Shown: piece after piece, positions 26,202 to 34,808 of the stretch
Layout of the letters: each line of letters begins with the position of its first letter
Position numbering within the stretch: the stretch's first letter is position 1
Assembly: GCF_000527155.1 (NCBI RefSeq)
Contig: NZ_AZUQ01000001.1
Location: forward strand, 3,471,420-3,535,419
DNA: 64,000 nt
From: Haloglycomyces albus DSM 45210
GTDB taxonomy: Bacteria; Actinomycetota; Actinomycetes; Mycobacteriales; Micromonosporaceae
Direction: 5' to 3'
Made by a program: the position numbers and the translations under genes
The notes under the pieces: generated by a model
Database searches by the model: none
The model's input: the letters and a program-made list of their open reading frames with translations, nothing else
What the model was told of the DNA's origin: nothing

Positions 26202-27344
26202 CTAATCGAAGAGTGCGTATCCGCGTTGCGACATGTTTCCGTCCCCGAAGGTCAGAAATCCCCCGGCCGCGGAGAAGTTCGTTCCGTCGGGGTGGGTCTT
26301 GAGCGACCAGACTCCGACCACGGAGTCTCCCTGCGGATCCCAGGGTAGGAGGTTACCGTACTGATCGGTGGCCAAGAGTTTTCCACGGTCGGCTTTTTCA
26401 CCGTCGACGCATTCACCTTGGGGGCCCGAACGGTTGGTGGTGCAGACGTTGTCGAAGTGTCCGCCGGCTATGAGATGGTCGCCGTGCTTGGTGACCGCCT
26501 GCACGCCGCCGTCGACTCCGATGTTCCACAGCGTACGCCCGAAGGTGTCGTAGGCACGCAGTTCGCCGCCACGTCCGTCGAGGCCGGCGTAAATGGTGTC
26601 GCCTTCCACGATGAATTGGCGGATCAATACATTGGTCTTGGCGCGGAACCCGTTGTCCAGGTCCCCGGTGAACGGATCGACCGCGGCGAAGTTTCGGTAG
26701 CTCTCACGCTCTTCCACCGCTTTGAACGCTCCGGCAATGTACAGACGTTCGTGGTCGACACTCATGTCTCGCACCGACCCGTCGTTGACTTCAGGGCGGA
26801 AAGACTTGACGATCGACGCGTCCGAGGCTCGTACTGCCGCCAGCGCGGGCTGCTCGTAGTCCCCGACGTAGGAAAAGCGCCCACCGAGGTACACCCGATC
26901 ACGATTGGTCGCCACCGAGAACACTCGCGCCGACGGCCGGGGAGCCCATTCGGTGTCGACTTCACCGGTGGACAGGGAGAAACGTGCCACCTTGGGCAGA
27001 TAATTGTCGTTCACACGCCGAAAGTCACCGGCAATGTACAGCCAATCACCGTTGATTTCCAGGTCACGGACCATGCCGTCCAAGTGCGGAGAAAAGGACA
27101 GCAGCTCACCGTCGCGAGTGTCGACGGCGGCGATGTGATGTCTCTGGTGATAATCGCCCGCCGTATCTTGAGCGTAGGTGAACGGACCTCCCACATAGCT
27201 GACGTCTCCGTGATAGACGACCTGACGTACATCGTCGTTGAAGGAAACGGTCGGACGCGGAAGATCGTATTCCGAGCCTTGGGCGGGAGCAGAGGCGAAA
27301 ACAACGGCCACGCTGAGTACTATCAATGAAATCAATCGACGCAT
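26202..27344 (-). CDS. Secreted beta-propeller protein with delta-60-like repeats
   Basis: The 380-residue protein starts with a signal peptide (about 1-23, ending APAQG). It then repeats a motif of the type YVGGPF, YIAGDFRRV, YLGGRFSYV and YIAGAFKAV at intervals of about 45 residues, which is the delta-60/DUF5122 beta-propeller pattern. A disulfide may join the two cysteines of NVCTTNRSGPQGEC near the C-terminus. No catalytic residues are apparent; such proteins are usually extracellular binding or adhesion modules. ATG 27344 follows no clear Shine-Dalgarno but is the only start that gives a signal peptide. Confidence 0.75.
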   Translation of the reverse strand: MRRLISLIVLSVAVVFASAPAQGSEYDLPRPTVSFNDDVRQVVYHGDVSYVGGPFTYAQDTAGDYHQRHHIAAVDTRDGELLSFSPHLDGMVRDLEINGDWLYIAGDFRRVNDNYLPKVARFSLSTGEVDTEWAPRPSARVFSVATNRDRVYLGGRFSYVGDYEQPALAAVRASDASIVKSFRPEVNDGSVRDMSVDHERLYIAGAFKAVEERESYRNFAAVDPFTGDLDNGFRAKTNVLIRQFIVEGDTIYAGLDGRGGELRAYDTFGRTLWNIGVDGGVQAVTKHGDHLIAGGHFDNVCTTNRSGPQGECVDGEKADRGKLLATDQYGNLLPWDPQGDSVVGVWSLKTHPDGTNFSAAGGFLTFGDGNMSQRGYALFD

Positions 27345-27370
27345 GTTCAACAGTCTGCGGTCACAGTGGA

Positions 27371-27396
27371 GCGCCGACGGGCCATCCCGTCGGCGC
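27371..27396. terminator. Hairpin after bacterioferritin
   Basis: A perfect 11-bp stem (27371-27381 with 27386-27396) with a four-base loop lies 60 bases downstream of the bfr stop and 27 bases upstream of the propeller start. It lacks a T tract. It probably terminates the bfd-bfr transcript, although it could also be a 5' leader structure of the propeller gene. Confidence 0.55.
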
Positions 27397-27455
27397 GTCG
27401 CCACTGCGTGTCACATTGAAACCGTCACACCTGACCGAACGGTCACACGCTGACT

Positions 27456-27950
27456 TTAAACTCCGGTCTGTGGCTCGTCCGGGGAGGTCAACAGAGTTTG
27501 GATGTACATGTCCTCGCCGAGCTTTTCGATCAATTCAAGTTGCGTGTCAATATGTTCGATATGCTCTTCTTCGTCTTTCAGAATCGTGACGAAGATTTCC
27601 CGGGACGTATAGTCGCGAGCCGATTCCATGTATTCGACTCCACGGCGCAGCCGATCAATGGCTTCGACTTCCAATTCACGATCCGACTGGTACATTTCGG
27701 TCACGCTTTGACCAATGCGCAACGGAAAAAGCCGCTGAAAGTTCGGCAAACCGTCCAGCCATAGAATCCGATCCGCCAGCATTTCGGCATGATTCATTTC
27801 CTCCATGGACTCGTCCCGACTGGCTTTGGCTAGTTTGGTCCATCCATGGTGGGCCTGCATTTTCGAATGCAGGAAATACTGATTGATGGCAGTCAATTCT
27901 GCCGTGAGCTGCTCATTGAGGAATTCGATGACGCGCTCGTCTCCGTACAT
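27456..27950 (-). CDS. bfr: Bacterioferritin
   Basis: Bacterioferritin stores iron as a 24-mer with ferroxidase centres and inter-subunit haem. The 164-residue protein is the standard length and has the four-helix features: Glu18 in NEQLTAELTAINQYF, SMEEMNHAEML with the haem-ligand Met52 plus Glu51 and His54, and the later ferroxidase ligands in VTILKDEEEHIEHID. It lies downstream of a bacterioferritin-associated ferredoxin gene on the same strand, with a DtxR-like box between them, so expression should follow iron supply. Confidence 0.96.
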   Translation of the reverse strand: MYGDERVIEFLNEQLTAELTAINQYFLHSKMQAHHGWTKLAKASRDESMEEMNHAEMLADRILWLDGLPNFQRLFPLRIGQSVTEMYQSDRELEVEAIDRLRRGVEYMESARDYTSREIFVTILKDEEEHIEHIDTQLELIEKLGEDMYIQTLLTSPDEPQTGV

Positions 27951-28037
27951 GGCGTATTCTCCTGACTACTAGACGAGTGTGGTTACCGTCCAGGCTAGTG
28001 CCTAGGACGTAACGCTCACGAGTCAGGAACACCTAAA

Positions 28038-28056
28038 TAAGTTCAGCCTTGCCTTA
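28038..28056. promoter_or_regulatory. Probable DtxR/IdeR/DmdR iron box upstream of bfr
   Basis: Read on the minus strand, this 19-base site matches the published DmdR/IdeR-type consensus (TTAGGTTAGGCTCACCTAA) at 13 of 19 positions by my count. It is 88 bases upstream of bfr. Storage genes are often activated by such regulators from an upstream site, so the role could be positive. Confidence 0.5.
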
Positions 28057-28090
28057 ACATCCCTCGAACAGGCGGCAGCGAGACGGCCGT

Positions 28091-28294
28091 TCACACCGGG
28101 GCGACGGTACTCGAACTCAACCGGTCGGACTCCGCGAAGTGGTTCTCAATCATTCGGCGCAGCCGACCGTGGCAGTTTCCACATCCGGTTCCGGCCCCAC
28201 AGGCATCGCCGACGTCTTCCACGGTCTCGGCACCTTCAGCGGCGCACTCGCGCACGGTTCGTTCTGACACTCCCATGCAGATACAGGCGAACAT
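28091..28294 (-). CDS. bfd: Bacterioferritin-associated ferredoxin
   Basis: The 67-residue protein has a [2Fe-2S] cluster motif, CIC near the N-terminus and GCGNCHGRLRRMI near residue 36, the Bfd-type CxC/CxxC arrangement. Bfd reduces the mineral core of bacterioferritin so that stored iron can be released. ATG 28294 is preferred because GGAG lies eight bases upstream; GTG 28300 is too close to it. The promoter region holds a near-consensus iron box at 28348, and bfr follows 140 bases downstream. Confidence 0.93.
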   Translation of the reverse strand: MFACICMGVSERTVRECAAEGAETVEDVGDACGAGTGCGNCHGRLRRMIENHFAESDRLSSSTVAPV

Positions 28295-28347
28295 TGACAC
28301 TCCGGGCGGATTGGTTAACTCGGTACCCAGCCATAAGCCGGATTTAC

Positions 28348-28366
28348 TTAGGTATACCTAACCTTA
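28348..28366. promoter_or_regulatory. DtxR/IdeR-type iron box upstream of bfd
   Basis: This 19-base site matches the DtxR consensus (TTAGGTTAGCCTAACCTAA) at 15 of 19 positions and contains the perfect palindrome TTAGGTATACCTAA. It lies 54 bases before bfd, a position suited to repression of the bfd promoter when iron is high. Confidence 0.75.
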
Positions 28367-28465
28367 TCCACGCGGGGCGCTCGTGTAAACCCCCGGGTGA
28401 CGAAATCCTACTTTCAGCCACCCAGGGAGACACCATCGATCGACCGGGTCAACCGACCAACCCAT

Positions 28466-29476
28466 TCACCGCACCAGTTCGCTGAGAGTCTTGAGGGCGT
28501 ATTCCACCTCGGCGTCGTCGATATCGCGGTGCGTCACGATTCGTCCTTTTCGTTCCCCCATCACCGCAAAGCGCACTCCCTGTTCGGCGGCCTCCGCCGC
28601 GATGCGTTTTATCTCCCCATGGTGGATCATGACGATGTTGGTCTCCACTTCCGCGGGTTCACACAGTCCGTACACCGACAATTCGTCCGCCAGATACCGG
28701 GCACGCGCGTGGTCGTCCTCGAGGTCGGCGAGATTGTTCTCCACCGCGAAACGTCCTGCCGCCGCCAGGATGCCCACCTGACGCATTCCGCCACCCATGC
28801 GCTTACGGATTCGGCGTGCCTGCGACTCCTGCTCCGACGAGCACAGCAGAAGGGAGCCGACCGGAGCACCGAGGCCCTTCGACAGACACACCGACAGCGT
28901 GTCAAAGGGGGCGGCGATCTCCTTCGCGCTCAGTCCGGTGGCGACCATGGCATTCCATATTCGCGCACCGTCACAGTGCAGGGTGATTCCATGATCGTGG
29001 GCGAGTTCGCCCAGTCGGGTGAGCTCCGGTTGGATCTGCACCGCTCCCCCGGCCAGATTGTGAGTGTTCTCCACCGCTATCAGCGCCGTCGGTGTGGCGA
29101 ACGTTCCGGTCGGATTGATCATGTCCGCCACCGTGTCGGCGGCGATCCGACCCCCCGCTCCCATCCACGTGCGGCTCGAGACCCCGCCCAGGGCCGCAAG
29201 CGCGCCGACCTCGAAATTGAGGACGTGGGCGTCCACATCGGCCAGAATCTCCTCGCCGGGACGTGCATTCAGTTGCAGCGCGATCTGGTTGGCCATGGTC
29301 CCGCTCGGCGCGAACACGGCGGAGGGGAAACCGAACATATCGGCGACGTATTGTTCGAGCGCATTGACGGTGGGATCGTCTCCGAACACGTCGTCACCGA
29401 CTTCAGCCTCGGCCATCGCTTGGCGCATGGCGGTGCTGGGCCGGGTGACGGTGTCGGATCTGAAATCTACGTGCAT
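28466..29476 (-). CDS. Low-specificity L-threonine aldolase
   Basis: This PLP enzyme cleaves threonine and allo-threonine to glycine and acetaldehyde. The 336-residue protein starts MHVDFRSDTVTRPS, the hallmark of the family. It contains GDDVFGDDPT and FAPSGTMANQIAL, and the PLP lysine in LSVCLSKGLGAPVGS. It is a cytoplasmic fold-type I protein, usually tetrameric. It is a single-gene unit here, lying between bfd and a gene of unknown function, with about 170 bases on either side. Confidence 0.94.
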   Translation of the reverse strand: MHVDFRSDTVTRPSTAMRQAMAEAEVGDDVFGDDPTVNALEQYVADMFGFPSAVFAPSGTMANQIALQLNARPGEEILADVDAHVLNFEVGALAALGGVSSRTWMGAGGRIAADTVADMINPTGTFATPTALIAVENTHNLAGGAVQIQPELTRLGELAHDHGITLHCDGARIWNAMVATGLSAKEIAAPFDTLSVCLSKGLGAPVGSLLLCSSEQESQARRIRKRMGGGMRQVGILAAAGRFAVENNLADLEDDHARARYLADELSVYGLCEPAEVETNIVMIHHGEIKRIAAEAAEQGVRFAVMGERKGRIVTHRDIDDAEVEYALKTLSELVR

Positions 29477-29641
29477 TCTTTGAGACTAGCGCGTCATCGC
29501 TCATATTCAAGCGGGCCGCGGATCAAAGGTACGGAATTTTCGCATTGCACCAACGATTGTGCCTATTGAGCTGGAGTACCGATACGACTGTCGGATCCCC
29601 GTCGTCACGACGTCGCCGTGAAGGGCGGTCCATCGCTTGTT

Positions 29642-30652
29642 TCAGTAGGCGTTGAACCCGTTACCGATACCCAATACAGGGAGGTACATGCGTTCGCCCT
29701 CTTTGGTGAACCCTTCGTAGACGATGTCAAACAGGTCGATGATGCCGAAGGCGCGGAGGGCGTCGACCATCATGTGGGCGGCTTGGGAGGCATTGGTTCG
29801 ATCGGCTTTGCCGTACGTGCGACTCCAGTTCGGCATCGCGCCGGCGGGAGCACGGTAGCCCAGTGCGGGTAGTTGGGCGTAGGCGTTTCGCCAACTGCTC
29901 GCGACCGCCGATGACGCTTCCACATGCAGCTGCCCGTTGATCGTGGCGAGAACGTAACGCGCGGACCAGTCGTTGGTTCGCAGTATGACCGTTCCGGTGG
30001 TGCCGAATATGTTGGCGTCCACCGACATATCGGTCATGAGGACGGCAAGTCGGTCGGTGAACTCGTCGAAGTCGTCCACGGCGGGTTCGGACGGATGAGA
30101 CCAGGCTTGGGAGAAGGCCGACCACCCGGACACGTCACCACGTCCGATCGAGAAGGTATTGAGGTGTTCAAAGTCGGTGGGAGACAGGAGACGCAACATA
30201 ACGCCGCCGTGGAATCGTTTCAGGTGCAGTTCGAATACCAGTCCGTCGCGGTACCAGCGCACCCACGGCCCACCGTCGCCGCCGCGTACCTCGGGTCGCC
30301 CCAGTTCCCGCATCACTTGTCCGAGCACCTCTTTGAAGACCTGGGTGCGGTGCTGTTCACCTTGCCGCCCGCGTTCCGCCGACCTCAGCACCATGACTTC
30401 AATGGAATAAAACTCGGCCCCGGTCGACGACATCATGCCCGCTGGAAAACTATCGATAATGGCCTGCCCGGTCTCATAGCCGGTTTCGGCGCGCCACATT
30501 CCAATATCGACTTCGGTGCTTCGCGGCTTCCACCCTAGGTTGTTCAGTGCACCGTACAAATCGGACTTCGTCCAGCGCCCGAAATTCGTCTGTCTGGCCC
30601 GACGTAGTAGATCGACCAGTTGGTAATCGCTGATTCGATGTGTACCGAGCAT
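29642..30652 (-). CDS. Uncharacterised 336-residue protein
   Basis: I do not recognise this protein. It has no signal peptide or membrane helix and is mixed alpha/beta by composition. The N-terminal 80 residues contain an LGWKPR and GMWRAETGYETG motif, and the middle holds a conserved-looking MVLRSAERGRQGEQHRTQVF. ATG 30652 has GGGAAG five bases upstream; GTG 30685 would add 11 residues without a ribosome site. It is divergent from the DUF3159 gene, and a near-consensus iron box at 30719-30737 lies between the two starts, so either may be iron regulated. Confidence 0.6.
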   Translation of the reverse strand: MLGTHRISDYQLVDLLRRARQTNFGRWTKSDLYGALNNLGWKPRSTEVDIGMWRAETGYETGQAIIDSFPAGMMSSTGAEFYSIEVMVLRSAERGRQGEQHRTQVFKEVLGQVMRELGRPEVRGGDGGPWVRWYRDGLVFELHLKRFHGGVMLRLLSPTDFEHLNTFSIGRGDVSGWSAFSQAWSHPSEPAVDDFDEFTDRLAVLMTDMSVDANIFGTTGTVILRTNDWSARYVLATINGQLHVEASSAVASSWRNAYAQLPALGYRAPAGAMPNWSRTYGKADRTNASQAAHMMVDALRAFGIIDLFDIVYEGFTKEGERMYLPVLGIGNGFNAY

Positions 30653-30718
30653 GCGGCTTCCCAGTCTATTGGTGCTAGAGTTCACAGAGGAAATCCCATG
30701 ACTCCCCCGTATACTTTA

Positions 30719-30737
30719 TAAGGGTAGCCTTACCTCA
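30719..30737. promoter_or_regulatory. DtxR/IdeR-type iron box between divergent genes
   Basis: The 19 bases match the DtxR consensus at 15 of 19 positions. The box is 31 bases before the DUF3159 start and 67 bases before the divergent unknown gene, and it overlaps TATACT-like promoter sequence at 30710-30720. Iron-dependent repression of one or both genes is likely. Confidence 0.65.
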
Positions 30738-30767
30738 CATTCAAAACGCAGGCCCTAAGGAGCTCAG

Positions 30768-31433
30768 GTGACGAGCCAAGCTAAAGCTGTGCAGCAAGAC
30801 ACGCTTATTAGCCTACTAGGTGGAAAAGATGGCGCGTTCGACGCCTGCGCACCTTTGGTCATTTTCATAGGAACGTGGTTTGTCTCCGGAGAGTCGATCG
30901 CCTGGGCCACCGCCACGGCTCTCGTGGGTGCTTTGACCATCGCCATCCGGCGTCTATTGCAGGGCGCCAAACCACGCGCGGTCATATTCGGTTTGCTCAG
31001 CATTGTCATCGCTTCTCTGGTCGTTTTCTACACCAACGATCCCGCCGACATTCTCCTGCCCCGCATACTCTCCAACGCCGCGAGCGCCTTGGTCTGGGCC
31101 GGGTTCATCGTCTTTCGACGTCCCTTGCTGGGGTTGATCGTAGGCGGGGTACTCGGTCAACGGACCCGTTGGCGTCACGACCCCGATTTGCTACGCGCCT
31201 ATAGTTGCGCCTCTTGGGCATGGGTGGCGATGTACACCGCACGCGTGTTGATCTTGACCCCGTTCTGGTCGTCGAGTGACGACCGATTCGCCCTTCTCGG
31301 TGGCGGTGTGATGCAGCTCGTGTTGAGCTGGCCGCTTCTCGCCGCGTGCCTGCTCGTCTCCGGGTGGATCATCACACTGGTGCTTCCACGTGAACACCCG
31401 GGAATCCGGCATCCTCAGGCCCAGAACGCTTAG
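30768..31433 (+). CDS. DUF3159 integral membrane protein
   Basis: The 221-residue protein has about six predicted helices and the characteristic opening LLGGKDGAFDACAPLVIFIGTW of DUF3159, a family restricted to actinobacteria. The GTG start has AAGGAG about six bases upstream. The family has no established biochemical function. The iron box immediately upstream suggests that, in this organism at least, expression follows iron supply, which raises the possibility of a role in metal or siderophore transport; that part is inference. Confidence 0.82.
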   Translation: MTSQAKAVQQDTLISLLGGKDGAFDACAPLVIFIGTWFVSGESIAWATATALVGALTIAIRRLLQGAKPRAVIFGLLSIVIASLVVFYTNDPADILLPRILSNAASALVWAGFIVFRRPLLGLIVGGVLGQRTRWRHDPDLLRAYSCASWAWVAMYTARVLILTPFWSSSDDRFALLGGGVMQLVLSWPLLAACLLVSGWIITLVLPREHPGIRHPQAQNA

Positions 31434-31507
31434 CGTCACACTGGGGCCGCACCACAGTCCAACGCTCCAGAGGTCACCACAGACGGGCGATATGACACCA
31501 TCGAAGC

Positions 31508-31936
31508 ATGTCACAACGCTCCGCACCAGGTACGCGCATGAAAATTCGCCGCCCCGGCACCTCAACGGCGGTCGCCCTACTCGCTTGGCTCTGTGCCTGG
31601 CCCCTCGGGTTGTCACTGTTCGCGGCGCGTGATCCACTGCAGTCTTGGTGGTCGGTGCCGCTGGGCCTTCTCATTCTGCTGACCCCGTTGGTCGTCGCCT
31701 GGTGGGCGTGGCGATCAGGCGTCGACGTGGATTCCAGTGGCCTGACTTTGAAGGGACCGTTCAGTTCTCGGATCATCTCCTGGGAGTCCATCGACGGCTT
31801 TGCCGTCGACCGTGACGGCGTTCAGGCCATTCTGCGCGACCAGTCGCAGGTGTCGTTGCGCCCCATGCAAGCTGAATCGCTTCCCTCCGTCATTGAAGTC
31901 GGCGGCCAGGAAATGGCGGTCTCGACCGCCGACTGA
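31508..31936 (+). CDS. Membrane protein with bacterial PH domain
   Basis: The 142-residue protein has a basic N-terminus, two membrane helices (about 20-38 and 46-65) and a C-terminal domain with VDVDSSGLTLKGPFSSRIISWESIDGF, typical of the low-molecular-weight bPH6 pleckstrin-homology-like proteins of actinobacteria. Function is unknown. An alternative internal ATG at 31538 would remove ten residues. It lies 74 bases after DUF3159 and may share its transcript, and it converges on bioY. Confidence 0.7.
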   Translation: MSQRSAPGTRMKIRRPGTSTAVALLAWLCAWPLGLSLFAARDPLQSWWSVPLGLLILLTPLVVAWWAWRSGVDVDSSGLTLKGPFSSRIISWESIDGFAVDRDGVQAILRDQSQVSLRPMQAESLPSVIEVGGQEMAVSTAD

Positions 31937-31979
31937 GTACATTATCCGCGACTCGTACGGATGCGGGCAAGTGACGGCT

Positions 31980-32597
31980 CTATACGTCCTGCCCTTTGGC
32001 TTTGCGCACCAGTGCCCAGGCTCCGGGCAAGAGACCGGCCGCCAGTAGGATCTTCAGGGCGTCGCCGACGAGGAAAGGAAGCACGCCCTTTTCCAAAGCC
32101 GTCACGGCGTCAAGATTGGCGGCGGTGGCCAGGTACGGCGTACCGATGGCATAGATGACCACGTTCCCCAGCAGCATCAGGCCGACGGTGCCCATGACCT
32201 TACGGTCCGTACCACGGCGTGCTGCCAGTGCACCGACCAGTACCCCCGCCACGAGGAAGCCGGGGATGTACCCGAAGCTGGCCATGGCGTATCCCGCCGA
32301 CGCATCCGCGAACCACGGCACACCGGCGACTCCGGCAACGAGGTAAAGACTCAGCGACAGGGCCGCCCGAGCCGGCCCGAAGGAGGCGCCCACCAGAAGG
32401 GCGCCAAAAGTCTGGAGAGTAAAGGGGACCGGGCTGATCACCGGAATCGTAAACGCGATTTGGGCGGTCACACCAACCAGAGCCGCTCCGGTCAGAGCCA
32501 GAACTCCTTCACGGGCGATCGTCTGGGCCCGTCCATTGCTCCAGGGAATAAGGTCGGTCAGCACCCGAGGTCCGGCCTCGACGGCGGTAACAGCCAT
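31980..32597 (-). CDS. bioY: Biotin transporter substrate-binding S component
   Basis: BioY is the integral membrane S component that captures biotin, alone or with an ECF energising module. The 205-residue protein has six helices and the family motifs FTIPVISPVPFTLQTFGALLVG and YLVAGVAGVPWFAD with the conserved aspartate near biotin. ATG 32597 has GGAGGA eight bases upstream. No bioM or bioN neighbour is present, so it acts as a solitary BioY or uses a shared ECF module. The 5' region contains a 7-bp inverted repeat AGGTAAT/ATTACCT (32623-32629 and 32649-32655) that could be a regulator site. Confidence 0.93.
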   Translation of the reverse strand: MAVTAVEAGPRVLTDLIPWSNGRAQTIAREGVLALTGAALVGVTAQIAFTIPVISPVPFTLQTFGALLVGASFGPARAALSLSLYLVAGVAGVPWFADASAGYAMASFGYIPGFLVAGVLVGALAARRGTDRKVMGTVGLMLLGNVVIYAIGTPYLATAANLDAVTALEKGVLPFLVGDALKILLAAGLLPGAWALVRKAKGQDV

Positions 32598-32711
32598 GTG
32601 GAGATCCTCCAACTAGGTTTGTAGGTAATGCACAGGATTAAAGCTGAGATTACCTCATAGTCGGTCGTCCTTGACATCCGGTCAGATGAGATTGAACCGA
32701 TCACACAGCCA

Positions 32712-32746
32712 AGAGCCGGGCCGACCGTTCGGTTCAACCCGGCTCT
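32712..32746. terminator. Terminator of the etfBA operon
   Basis: A 9-bp stem (32712-32720 with 32738-32746), with further pairing of CCGA and TCGG inside the loop, lies 42 bases downstream of the etfA stop on the minus strand. There is no long T run, as is usual for actinobacterial terminators. Confidence 0.6.
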
Positions 32747-32787
32747 CAGCATTCGTGTCACGCGATCAGCGCAGCGAACCGCCGACG

Positions 32788-33717
32788 CTACTTGCGTTTC
32801 TCGACTTCCTCCAGAAGCTGCGGCAGGACGTCGAAGAGGTTACCGACGACACCGAAATCAGCCATGGAGAAAATCGGGGCGTCGGAGTCCTTGTTCACCG
32901 CGACGATGACGCGAGAAGTCTGCATACCCGCGCGGTGCTGAATGGCACCCGAGATTCCGGCAGCCACGTACAGCTGTGGGCTGACGGTGGTACCGGTTTG
33001 GCCGACCTGGAATTTGTGGGGATAGAATCCCGAGTCGGTCGCGGCACGCGAAGCACCCACCGCAGCGCCGAAGGAATCGGCCACCTTTTCGATCAAGGCG
33101 AAGTCGTCGGCCGAACCAACACCACGACCACCGGAGATGATGACGTCCGCCTCGGTGAGACCTGGACGGTCCCCGGCAGGCTCGTCCACCGTCTCCACGA
33201 TCGACACCTTCTTGGCGTCATCGCTGAGACTCACGTCGACGGCCTCTTCGCTCGGTGTGCTCGGAGCGGGCTCGGCGTTCACCGCTCCGGCCTTCACCGT
33301 CGCGATGGTGAATCCGTCGGTGACCTTCGAGGTGACGATACGGGATCCGGCGAAGATGTCCTGACGAGCAACACCGTCGGAGTCCAGCGTGGAGATATCG
33401 GTCAGGAAGCCCCGGTTGAGGGCAACGGCCAGTCGTCCCACGATGGCCTTACCTTCGTCGGAACCGGGCAGCAGGATGCCGCCCCAGTCCTGCCCCTGAG
33501 CGATGGAGGTGATCGCCTCGGCCTTCGGAGCCGCAAAGTACGAATCAACCTGCGGTTCGTTAACGCGGTACAGCGTCGTCGCACCGTACTCGGCCGCCGC
33601 CGCGGCACCCTCCTCATTGAACGCCACTGCCGCCACTTCGCCCAAGCTGCGAGCCAAGGTCAAGATTTCACCGGCGTGTCGAGAATTGTCCGGAACGTAT
33701 ACGAGAATCTGGGACAT
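32788..33717 (-). CDS. etfA: Electron transfer flavoprotein alpha subunit
   Basis: EtfA with EtfB carries electrons from acyl-CoA and other dehydrogenases to the respiratory chain. The 309-residue protein has the C-terminal FAD-binding domain with IISGGRGVGS, GFYPHKFQVGQTGTTV and SGAIQHRAGMQTSRVIVAVNKD, which is the family signature. It starts nine bases after the etfB stop, as a two-gene operon. Confidence 0.96.
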   Translation of the reverse strand: MSQILVYVPDNSRHAGEILTLARSLGEVAAVAFNEEGAAAAAEYGATTLYRVNEPQVDSYFAAPKAEAITSIAQGQDWGGILLPGSDEGKAIVGRLAVALNRGFLTDISTLDSDGVARQDIFAGSRIVTSKVTDGFTIATVKAGAVNAEPAPSTPSEEAVDVSLSDDAKKVSIVETVDEPAGDRPGLTEADVIISGGRGVGSADDFALIEKVADSFGAAVGASRAATDSGFYPHKFQVGQTGTTVSPQLYVAAGISGAIQHRAGMQTSRVIVAVNKDSDAPIFSMADFGVVGNLFDVLPQLLEEVEKRK

Positions 33718-33726
33718 AGCGCGCTC

Positions 33727-34503
33727 CTAAATGAATTTCTCGTTGACAAGGAATTCGGCAAGGGCACGTCCGCCTTCGCCTTCATCGGTGACAATCGTGC
33801 CCGCACTGCGCTCGGGACGGGCTTCCACGCTCAGCACCTCGTTGGTGGCCCCGGCCTCTCCGACCGTTCCGGCCTCGACGCCCAGGTCCTCCAGGCTCAG
33901 GGATTCGATCGGCTTGCGCTTCGCCGCCATGATTCCCTTAAGAGAGGGGTACCGAGGCGTATTGATGGTGTCCCATACCGACACGATGGCAGGCAGCTGA
34001 GCTTCCAGCTTGCTGTAGCCATTGGCGCGCTGGTGCTCCACCGTAACGGTCTGACCGTCCACTTCCAGGCTGCGAGCACCGGTCAGGGCCGCCGCTCCGG
34101 TGTGGGCGGACAGCATATGCGGCATGACACCCATGCCCGAGTCGGTGGACTCGGCACCGGCGATGACCAGGTCCCAGTCCTGTCGCTTCAAGGCCGCGGC
34201 CAGAATCGAGGACGTACCGAGTGCGTCGGATCCCGCGATGGCCTCGTCACTGACGTGAACGGCTTTGTCCACTCCCATGGCCAGGACTTTACGAATCGTC
34301 TCTGTCGCCTGGTCGGGTCCGATCGTCAGAACGGTGACGGAACCGTCATGCTTTTCTTTCAGTTGCAGGGCGGCTTCGACGGCATATTCGTCGAGCTCAC
34401 CCATGACGTTATTGGAGCCGTCGCGGTCCACCCGCTTATCGGCATTCAGATTTCTCTCGAGCCCGGAGTCGGGGACCTGTTTAACAAGGACCACGATGTC
34501 CAT
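33727..34503 (-). CDS. etfB: Electron transfer flavoprotein beta subunit
   Basis: This subunit binds AMP structurally and contacts partner dehydrogenases. The 258-residue protein begins MDIVVLVKQVPDSG, standard for EtfB. It contains DEYAVEAALQLKE and the recognition-loop region QRANGYSKLEAQLPAIVSVWDTINTPRYPSLKGIMAAKRKP. ATG 34503 has GGAGG eight bases upstream; 34518 was rejected. A 17-base palindrome and a 14-bp hairpin lie 67-125 bases upstream and may control the operon. Confidence 0.96.
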   Translation of the reverse strand: MDIVVLVKQVPDSGLERNLNADKRVDRDGSNNVMGELDEYAVEAALQLKEKHDGSVTVLTIGPDQATETIRKVLAMGVDKAVHVSDEAIAGSDALGTSSILAAALKRQDWDLVIAGAESTDSGMGVMPHMLSAHTGAAALTGARSLEVDGQTVTVEHQRANGYSKLEAQLPAIVSVWDTINTPRYPSLKGIMAAKRKPIESLSLEDLGVEAGTVGEAGATNEVLSVEARPERSAGTIVTDEGEGGRALAEFLVNEKFI

Positions 34504-34569
34504 CGGCACAACCTCCACTATCTAATGGTCTGGCCTCAATTGTGGCAGTGTTTCCTGCCGCCAAACATT

Positions 34570-34586
34570 CGCCAGTGCCACTGGCG
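34570..34586. promoter_or_regulatory. Operator-like palindrome upstream of etfB
   Basis: CGCCAGTG and CACTGGCG flank a single central C, giving a perfect 17-base palindrome 67 bases upstream of etfB. Its size and symmetry fit a dimeric repressor operator such as a TetR-family site. No regulator gene is adjacent. Confidence 0.45.
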
Positions 34587-34597
34587 TGGCCGGCGTG

Positions 34598-34628
34598 TGT
34601 CCCCGGTGTGAGGCTCACACCGGGGACA
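34598..34628. terminator. Strong hairpin in the etfB upstream region
   Basis: A perfect 14-bp stem (34598-34611 with 34615-34628) with a three-base loop lies between etfB and the divergent small membrane gene at 34809. It has no T tract. It may insulate etfBA from upstream leftward transcription or be part of the etfB leader; the remainder of this 305-base gap shows nothing else. Confidence 0.5.
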
Positions 34629-34808
34629 ACGGTCAATCGACGGTCAACCCGTCGATCATCCGCGTTTTTCAAGGTTCCCGTACACCCGGCTTGGACTCGG
34701 GGAGACCTCGAATCGGTGTCTTAAACGACACTATACCTCCTAAGTTACTGACAAGTAATAGCGGTGGGGTCTTCGCATTAAGCCGCCCGGACAAGGCATC
34801 ATAGCGGT

